Assembly (NCBI GenBank): GCA_003694825.1
Contig: RFJS01000219.1
Span: 1-13,099, forward strand
DNA from: Verrucomicrobiota bacterium
GTDB taxonomy: Bacteria > Verrucomicrobiota > Verrucomicrobiia > Opitutales > Opitutaceae
Direction of reading: 5' to 3'
DNA: 13,099 bases
The notes under the pieces: generated by a model
Told to the model about the DNA's origin: nothing
Databases searched by the model: none
The model's input: only the letters and a program-made list of their open reading frames with translations
Position numbers and translations under genes: made by a program
Shown: one piece after another, positions 9,201 through 13,099 of the stretch
How positions within the stretch are numbered: the first letter of the stretch is position 1
Layout of the letters: each line of letters opens with the position of its first letter

Positions 9201-9288
9201 CCTGCGGGAGTTCATGGTGCCGCGTACCGTCGTTGAGAATACCCTGCGCCGCGGCTTCGCCCCGCCCCCCGAGGCGTCGGAAACATAG
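6274..9288 (+). CDS. putA: Bifunctional proline dehydrogenase / L-glutamate gamma-semialdehyde (P5C) dehydrogenase PutA
   Basis: This 1004-residue fused enzyme oxidises proline to glutamate: FAD-dependent proline dehydrogenase gives P5C, and the NAD-dependent aldehyde dehydrogenase half finishes the reaction, with channelling between the sites. The proline dehydrogenase barrel spans about residues 80-455, with K314 in LVKGAYWD, Y414 in EYCPCGELLPG, and R429/R430 in YLVRRLLEN; the Tyr to Arg-Arg spacing equals that of E. coli PutA (Y540, R555, R556). The aldehyde dehydrogenase domain spans about 490-985, with APWNFPLA (N657), FTGS (731-734), base E761 in CEMGGKN, nucleophile C795 in GQKCSA and ELFGPVL (from 891). 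The length matches minimal PutA proteins; there is no N-terminal ribbon-helix-helix, so it should not repress its own gene. Start ATG 6274 gives a Pro/His-rich leader of about 20 residues; a slightly later start cannot be excluded. It ends in a hairpin region convergent with the next gene. Confidence 0.96.
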   Translation: MPHHPPSAHSSGQPPAPPQTEIVAIATRLLDRATTAAAPLFSVRGAYQRLMDWAMRDEAFKTRLFRFIDVLPALETNAEIVRHLQEYLGEAADELSPLMRGGLAMSGLAAPVLGPAVRANITSLARQFIAGATPDELIASVRALHRRDIAATVDLLGELVITEAEASHYLRRNLEILDAMSAAVPTFGAPCRSDLGADGPLPRVNLSVKISALHAHLNIADPDAALHVLTERMQTILRRAAALGAFVNLDMEDHALKDLTLRLFMRLRGSAEFAEKPAMGIAIQAYLRDGPDDLDRLLAWAREHRRRFTVRLVKGAYWDFETIRAAQHGWPCPVWARKAETDAAYERMTRRLLAEAGLIDAAFGTHNIRTIAHAIACAKTLDLDPRAIEFQLLRGMADPVKDALVAEGWRVREYCPCGELLPGMAYLVRRLLENTSNEGFMKKTFVDHADRNALLADPAAVAAAPPPQAEARPRHRAATFANEPVLDFSRPIEREEFAAAVARARRTPTVEILPVIAGRPVAASAFLDSVNPADPSQIVGRMGCADVDMADRAVEAAARGLEAWAALDAAERAHIIETAAEILRERRFELAALEVIEAGKPWPEADADITEAIDFCTYYARLMRRLGGDHPNERVPGEDSISHYRPRGVAAVIAPWNFPLAILCGMTTAALVTGNTVVMKPAEQTPAIALRLFEILLEAGVPAAALQFLPGRGEEVGARLVAHPRVAVIAFTGSREVGLAIWETAGRTGAGQSGLKKVICEMGGKNALIIDDDADLDEAIPGALYSAFSFAGQKCSALSRLIVLESIHDRVVERLIGAAEGLVVDAPEHPGADLGPVIDSEARSRLLAAIERGRRDACLRWQGRVPGGNGFWVPPTIFTDVPRDSTLARDELFGPVLAVFKARSFEDAIALANDSDYALTAGLYSRSPGRIAVARRRLEAGNVYINRPITGAIVGRHPFGGYRLSGGGTKAGGPDYLREFMVPRTVVENTLRRGFAPPPEASET

Positions 9289-9289
9289 C

Positions 9290-9316
9290 GCCGGCCTTGT
9301 CCCTCGAGAAGCCGGC
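9290..9316 (+). terminator. Stem-loop just after putA
   Basis: GCCGGC (9290-9295) pairs with GCCGGC (9311-9316) two bases beyond the putA stop. AA next to the right arm can pair with TT in the left arm if one C is bulged, giving about 8 bp. There is no U-tract. It probably contributes to putA 3'-end formation or stability together with the stronger hairpin downstream. Confidence 0.35.
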
Positions 9317-9360
9317 AAGCGGCGCGGGGCCGGGCAGATCCAGCTGGAGCCCCTCCGCCA

Positions 9361-9387
9361 CGGGGCGGCGAACAGACCGCCGCCCCG
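9361..9387. terminator. Perfect 10-bp GC hairpin between convergent genes (putA and the GWI-repeat gene)
   Basis: CGGGGCGGCG (9361-9370) and CGCCGCCCCG (9378-9387) form a perfect stem around the 7-base loop AACAGAC. It lies 72 bases past the putA stop and 14 bases past the stop of the minus-strand gene at 9402, so it can serve both. No run of T follows on either strand, so it is a hairpin-only (atypical) terminator or an mRNA-end stabiliser. Confidence 0.55.
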
Positions 9388-9401
9388 CCGGAACCGAAGG
9401 C

Positions 9402-10985
9402 TCACTCCACCTCGTAGAGCTCGAAGAGCACCACGCCGGTTTCCCCCGCGGCTCCCTTCACCTGCACGGTATAGGGACCGGGAGCGAGGGTGAGCAGCAT
9501 CGCCGCATCCCGCGAGCCGGCCTCCAACTGGAAGGCGCCGACCTGACCGGCGGCCTCCGCGACCGGCACGCCGTTCTGGATGTCCTCCCAATTGTCGTTC
9601 TCAAACAGGGGCTCGCCCCCGGAAAAGACCGTGATGGTGGGATCGCTCAACACGCCCTCCACGCCGAATTCCGTCAGCCCCGGACCGACCGCGCGCATCA
9701 ACAGCGTCAGCGGGCCCTCTTCGGAGATGGTGAAGCCCGGGATGATGGCGTCCTCTCCACTGCCGGAAACGGCGCGGATGGAGATGTTGATGAGCCGCGA
9801 TGTCGCTGCGTCGGCGGCATCATAGAGCTCGACGAGAGCGACGCCCGTGCCGCCGCCGACTCCGTCCGCGATCACGGAATACGAGCCGGGCGAAAGCGAA
9901 AGGTCGAGCGCGGCATCGAGCACACTGTCCTCGAAATCGAATGCGCCGACGGAGGCGAAACGCGCGCGCAGGGCCTCCACATCGTTGCCATCGCGCCAGT
10001 TGTCGTTGGCCGCGACCTCAAAGGACTCGTTGCCGATCAATCGCCGCACGGTCATGCGCGGATCAGCAATGGCATCGCCGACGCCAAACTTCAGCAGGCG
10101 CGGGCCCACCGTGCGAATGATCAGCGGCTGAGAATCAGCGCCCGCGACGACGAAGCCGGGGATGAGCACCTCGTCGCCCCCGAGGATCTTGCCGCGGGTC
10201 GAGAGGTTGAGCAGCCGCGCACCCGACGCGGGCGGCCGGGGCACATCGAGCGTGGCCACCGGCAGATCGATCGTCGTGCCATCCGGGCGCCGGATGCGCA
10301 CCTGGTAGTCGCCCCCGTGAAAGCCCTGCAGGCTGGGATAGACCAGCGTGCGGCCGGTGGCCCCGGGAATGGGCACGCCATTGTGCAGCCAGGTGTATTC
10401 AAGATCTTCCTCGCTATAGACGACCACCGCGAGCACGGCCTGACTGCCGGCGGTGGTGCCCGCTCCCGGAAGCGCGAGCTGCGCGGTGACCCCGGGGATG
10501 ACCAGCTCCTCGAGATTGATCCACCCGATGTTACCGCTGTAGGCATAGCCGGAGGCCCGGCCCGTGATCAGGTCCACACGCGGACGGTTCGGGTCGGACG
10601 GATCGGCCCAGCTGAAATTGATCCATCCGATATTGGGGCTGTAGGCATAGCCGGAAAGCTCGCCGGTGCCGTTGTGATTCACGCCGTAGTCGGACGCCGA
10701 AGTATTGGCGTAGCGCTTCCCATCCGCAGGCGAACCGTCACCAAAGTGGATCCAACCGAAGTTGGGCGCGTAGGCGTAGCCGCCGAGCACGCCGGGGGCG
10801 GCCCAGACGCCCGGCGCGGTCGACGGCGTGAAGTCGATCCAGCCGGCGTTGCCCGCCCAGGCGTGATCCGTGGCCGCCCGCAGGCTGACGCCGTGCATCG
10901 CGCTCCCGGCAAACATCATCAGCGCGGCGAGACGAACGGCGCGGCGCCAGTCCGCGCCGCGATTGCGAAACTTCGTGAGTCTCAT
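9402..10985 (-). CDS. Exported repeat protein: four GWI repeats, Ig-like stretch, two ~130-residue modules
   Basis: This 527-residue exported protein has unknown function. The N-terminus has basic residues (RRAVR) then a hydrophobic core (AALMMFAGSAM), a signal peptide probably cut near residue 38 after LRA. Residues 41-160 hold four copies of a YAYxxNxGWI-type repeat (GNAGWIDF, APNFGWIHF, SPNIGWINF, SGNIGWINL). Residues about 165-248 look Ig-like (YTWLHNGVPIPGATGRTL, then GGDYQVR). Residues 257-389 and 397-527 are tandem copies of one module sharing RLxNxSxR, IPGF, RxVGPxLxxFGV, DP, NDNW, VGAF, DAA, PGxY and a final ELY. Such modules recur in verrucomicrobial exported proteins, from memory of the group. 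ATG 10985 is chosen because it starts at the signal peptide; the frame stays open upstream to 11204 but overlaps the neighbouring gene. It starts 44 bases after the stop of the propeller gene, so an operon is likely. It probably acts at the surface or in adhesion, which is inference only. Confidence 0.8.
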   Translation of the reverse strand: MRLTKFRNRGADWRRAVRLAALMMFAGSAMHGVSLRAATDHAWAGNAGWIDFTPSTAPGVWAAPGVLGGYAYAPNFGWIHFGDGSPADGKRYANTSASDYGVNHNGTGELSGYAYSPNIGWINFSWADPSDPNRPRVDLITGRASGYAYSGNIGWINLEELVIPGVTAQLALPGAGTTAGSQAVLAVVVYSEEDLEYTWLHNGVPIPGATGRTLVYPSLQGFHGGDYQVRIRRPDGTTIDLPVATLDVPRPPASGARLLNLSTRGKILGGDEVLIPGFVVAGADSQPLIIRTVGPRLLKFGVGDAIADPRMTVRRLIGNESFEVAANDNWRDGNDVEALRARFASVGAFDFEDSVLDAALDLSLSPGSYSVIADGVGGGTGVALVELYDAADAATSRLINISIRAVSGSGEDAIIPGFTISEEGPLTLLMRAVGPGLTEFGVEGVLSDPTITVFSGGEPLFENDNWEDIQNGVPVAEAAGQVGAFQLEAGSRDAAMLLTLAPGPYTVQVKGAAGETGVVLFELYEVE

Positions 10986-11029
10986 GGTCGTCGAGGGTGA
11001 AGGTTGGGTGCCGCTGAGCTCCGCCCGGC

Positions 11030-12463
11030 TCACGGCGTGGTCAGGTGCTGGCGGATTGCGAAATAGATCCGACCGTGGGCATCGTGATACACGATCGCCG
11101 GCCGCCCGTCGGGCGAGAACGCGAGGGAAAGCTCGGCCCCGCTGGCGGGATTGGAGCTGCTGACGGCGGCGACGCTCTCGTTTGTCACCGGCTGGTGGTG
11201 CCAATTCTCGCCGTCGTGGGTTGCGAAAATGATCTGACGGCTGTTGCCATCGAAGTAGGCCACACAGGGCTGTCGCGCCGGCGAGAAAGCGATGGCCGGC
11301 GGTGTCTGCGAGGTAAACGGATTATTGTCGAGGAGGTGGGAAATCCACCCGTCACCGCTGTCGCGATAGATGACAACCGCACTCGAGGGCCCCAGCGACG
11401 GCACGACATACGGCCTCAATGACAACGAAACCCCGACGGAATGCTCGTTGGCATACACCGACGTCGACCCATGCCCGGCAAATTCCGCCTCCGGCTCCCA
11501 GCCCCCGACGGTCTTCAGTATCCGGTATTTGAATCGCTTGTTGACCGGATTGTTGGCAAAGCACCAGACGCGGTCCAACGCATCGACAACGAGGCCGGTA
11601 AACTCGGCGGAACTCGAAAACGCCGTCTCCGTCGTCCAGGACCCCGCGGCCCCTCCGGGATCACTCGAGACGAGCACCACGCTCGTGCCAAATGCACTCT
11701 GGACGCCGATTCGCGGCAATCCGTTGCTCAGATACACCAGCGAGACCGGTGCGGTCGGCTCGATGTTTCCGGCGACGTTGGCGACAGTCCAGAGACCGTT
11801 GCTGCGGACATAGAATTTGAGCACATCCCCATCGCCCAGACAGGCGATCGCCGGCTCTCCTGACGGCGAGAAGGCCAGCGAGGGATTCCTCCCCACGGCA
11901 ACGTCGGTGGCAACGGTGGTGACCTGCCACGCCGACCCGTCGAAGGTGGCAAATTTCAACGCTGACGTGGTCCCGTCGACATCGTCGTAAAAGGCGACGG
12001 CGGGCTGACCGTCAGGCGAAAAGGCGAGCGAGTGCCGCATGGAGGCGACGGACCCGACCTGCGTATCCGCGATCTCGGTAATCTCCCAGGGGAGCACCGC
12101 GCCCATGACCGTCGCGATGTGATCCCAGAACGGCGCCTGCTGAGCCGCGGCCGCCTCGCGCGCTTCACTTTCGGATTTGAGGGCGGCCACCTGGGCAGCC
12201 AGAGCATCCACCTTGCCCTCCAGGGAACTGATGGCGCCACTCTTGAGGTCGGCCACTTCGTCCCAGATCTCCTGGAGCGATTTCTGCGTCGGCGCCGGCG
12301 CTCCCGGCGGCTCCAGACTGCCCTGAGCAGCGAGGCGGAGAGCCCCACCCCAGAATGCCAGCAGAAATGACATTACAGACGTGAAAATCGAGAGATGAAT
12401 TCGCCCCCCGGTCCCCCAAAACAGGCTGGAGGCAATTCGCGATCGGCTGGTTGTTTTTTTCAT
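11030..12463 (-). CDS. Exported coiled-coil plus probable beta-propeller repeat protein
   Basis: This 477-residue protein has unknown function. A basic N-terminus (MKKTTSRSR) leads to a hydrophobic segment (24-45) ending LRLAAQ, consistent with a signal peptide with a long n-region. Next come a Pro-rich linker and a predicted coiled coil at about 60-108 (heptad-like LQEIWDEVADLKSG and LEGKVDALAAQVAALKSE). From residue 126 to the end there are repeats of about 40-50 residues, best seen as LAFSPDGQPAVAFYDD at 146-161, LAFSPSGEPAIA at 196-207, IAFSPARQPCVAYFDG at 391-406 and LAFSPDGRPAIVYHDA at 447-462, each followed by a K/R-F-T-x-D-G-x-x-W strand. Counting diverged copies, about seven blades can be drawn, suggesting a beta-propeller. 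The C-terminal third matches the partial gene to its right, a tandem paralogue. ATG 12463 is bracketed by a 12-bp inverted repeat. An alternative start at 12373 (MSFLLAFW) would give a more standard signal peptide. Confidence 0.8.
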   Translation of the reverse strand: MKKTTSRSRIASSLFWGTGGRIHLSIFTSVMSFLLAFWGGALRLAAQGSLEPPGAPAPTQKSLQEIWDEVADLKSGAISSLEGKVDALAAQVAALKSESEAREAAAAQQAPFWDHIATVMGAVLPWEITEIADTQVGSVASMRHSLAFSPDGQPAVAFYDDVDGTTSALKFATFDGSAWQVTTVATDVAVGRNPSLAFSPSGEPAIACLGDGDVLKFYVRSNGLWTVANVAGNIEPTAPVSLVYLSNGLPRIGVQSAFGTSVVLVSSDPGGAAGSWTTETAFSSSAEFTGLVVDALDRVWCFANNPVNKRFKYRILKTVGGWEPEAEFAGHGSTSVYANEHSVGVSLSLRPYVVPSLGPSSAVVIYRDSGDGWISHLLDNNPFTSQTPPAIAFSPARQPCVAYFDGNSRQIIFATHDGENWHHQPVTNESVAAVSSSNPASGAELSLAFSPDGRPAIVYHDAHGRIYFAIRQHLTTP

Positions 12464-12510
12464 CGCTTTGCAGTTGTTGTTGAAAAGAGTGGTTGGACCG
12501 AATTGCCTCC
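12428..12510. repeat. 12-bp inverted repeat bracketing the start codon of the propeller gene
   Basis: GGAGGCAATTCG at 12428-12439 and CGAATTGCCTCC at 12499-12510 are exact reverse complements separated by 59 bases. The ATG of the minus-strand gene (12463-12461) lies in the loop. In the mRNA the 5' arm begins GGAGG and could pair with codons 9-12, enclosing the ribosome binding region. A regulatory role is inference; the repeat itself is seen directly. Confidence 0.5.
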
Positions 12511-12621
12511 GGCGGACATCCCGCCTCGATACGGAAAGACGAAAGCACGCCGACCGGCAAGCGGCATGGAAGAAACATGCACGCGCTTACTGCCCGTTTT
12601 CCTCTCGACGGCGCAAACGCG

Positions 12622-12650
12622 TCGACGCGGCCACCTGCGGCCTTCGTCGA
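12622..12650. terminator. Stem-loop downstream of the partial propeller paralogue
   Basis: TCGACG (12622-12627) plus GGCC (12629-12632) pair with GGCC (12639-12642) plus CGTCGA (12645-12650) around the loop ACCTGC, with a 1x2 internal mismatch. It lies about 38 bases past the stop of the minus-strand gene at 12688. No U-tract follows on the minus strand. The rest of 12464-12687 holds no supported ORF, and presumably the promoter or leader of the next gene. Confidence 0.35.
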
Positions 12651-12687
12651 AAAACACACACGGCGCACATCACCGAAGGCACACTAT

Positions 12688-13099
12688 TCATTGCGTATTC
12701 AGGTGCCGACGCGTTGCGTAGAAAATGGAAGCGCCGCTGTGAAAGACGATGGCGGGCCGACCGTCGGGTGTAAATGCGAGGCTGATCTCAGACCCATTGG
12801 GCGGGGAATAGTTTGTAACGACCTGTCGATGCCACTGATTCCCGTCGAACGCGGCGAAGACGATGCCACCGAGGTCAGAATCATAGTAGGCAAGACATGG
12901 CTGTCCCGATCCCGGTGAAATCGCGATTGCCGGCGCCGTCTGCAAAGGCACGTTTCTATCAACGAGGTACGTACTCCATTCGTTGCCACCGGACCGATAC
13001 ACCCTGACAGCACTATACGGGTCCGCCGCGCCTGCTATGTAGGTTTTATAGTGCCGCGACAAGGCTACGGATCCATCTTCCACTGCTATGTCGACACTA
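12688..13099 (-). CDS. Probable beta-propeller repeat protein, paralogue of the next gene (5' end beyond window)
   Basis: This is the C-terminal 136 residues of a larger protein; the frame stays open to the window edge, so the GTG at 13083 is not taken as the start. It contains AIAISPGSGQPCLAYYD, a GIVFAAFDGNQWHRQVVTN strand, then ISLAFTPDGRPAIVFH and the ending FYATRRHLNTQ. These align along their whole length with the last 130 or so residues of the gene at 11030-12463 (CVAYFD, IIFATHDGENWHHQPVTN, LSLAFSPDGRPAIVYH, RQHLTTP); the main difference is a Ser/Ala-rich stretch of about eight extra residues in the other copy. A tandem duplication followed by divergence is the simplest explanation. 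Function is unknown; it is probably exported like its paralogue, but the N-terminus is not visible. GC content is lower than in putA or the kinase (33 of 60 bases in 12961-13020). Confidence 0.75.
   Translation of the reverse strand, partial: SVDIAVEDGSVALSRHYKTYIAGAADPYSAVRVYRSGGNEWSTYLVDRNVPLQTAPAIAISPGSGQPCLAYYDSDLGGIVFAAFDGNQWHRQVVTNYSPPNGSEISLAFTPDGRPAIVFHSGASIFYATRRHLNTQ

Noticed and set aside
9297..11000. Plus-strand open frame of 567 codons opposite the GWI-repeat gene
   Set aside because: The minus strand shows a signal peptide and clear internal repeats; the plus product has none of these features.
10985..11204. Upstream extension of the GWI-repeat gene to an ATG at 11204
   Set aside because: The extra 73 residues are Arg/Pro-rich, lack family character and overlap the coding end of the propeller gene; the signal peptide begins at the ATG at 10985.
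12165..12668. Minus-strand open frame overlapping the start of the propeller gene in another frame
   Set aside because: It has no recognisable domain, and from base 12463 down it overlaps the signal peptide and coiled coil of the better supported gene.

Overview
The window comes from a GC-rich, Gram-negative-type bacterium. The most likely source is Verrucomicrobiota, probably the Opitutales/Opitutaceae area. This placement is inferred from three things: a roughly 130-residue exported module (VGP...FGV...NDNW...DAA...PG.Y.V) of a kind I associate with that phylum, a minimal bifunctional PutA, and a TrpB2-type tryptophan synthase beta chain. No rRNA, tRNA, CRISPR array, transposase or phage gene is visible.

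Left part (63-4491, plus strand). A QueD/6-pyruvoyl-tetrahydropterin-synthase family enzyme is followed by a very large membrane-bound hybrid sensor kinase. The kinase has the order CHASE - PAS - PAS - GAF - PAS - HisKA - HATPase - receiver. It is split by a one-base frameshift at a run of five C (2303-2307), so only a composite reading of about 1275 residues makes sense.

Middle (4740-9288). A TrpB2 gene on the minus strand and a fused proline dehydrogenase/P5C dehydrogenase (PutA) on the plus strand diverge from a 169-base spacer. That spacer contains a perfect 7+7 base inverted repeat that could be an operator. Both enzymes act in amino acid metabolism, but nothing in the sequence proves they are co-regulated.

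Right part (9402-13099, minus strand). Three exported structural proteins read leftward and form a probable gene cluster. Two are tandem paralogues built from LAFSPDGxPAIxYxD repeats, probably a beta-propeller; the upstream one is cut by the window edge. The third combines four GYAYxxNxGWI repeats, an Ig-like stretch and two copies of the 130-residue module. They look like cell-surface or secreted proteins of unknown ligand. Base composition is visibly less GC-rich toward this edge.

Gene ends are marked by strong GC hairpins without U-tracts, the clearest being a perfect 10-bp stem at 9361-9387 between the convergent putA and the repeat-protein gene. I do not see a clearly new multi-gene system. 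The most noteworthy items are the split kinase, the tandem exported repeat proteins, and a 12-bp inverted repeat that brackets the start codon of one of them.
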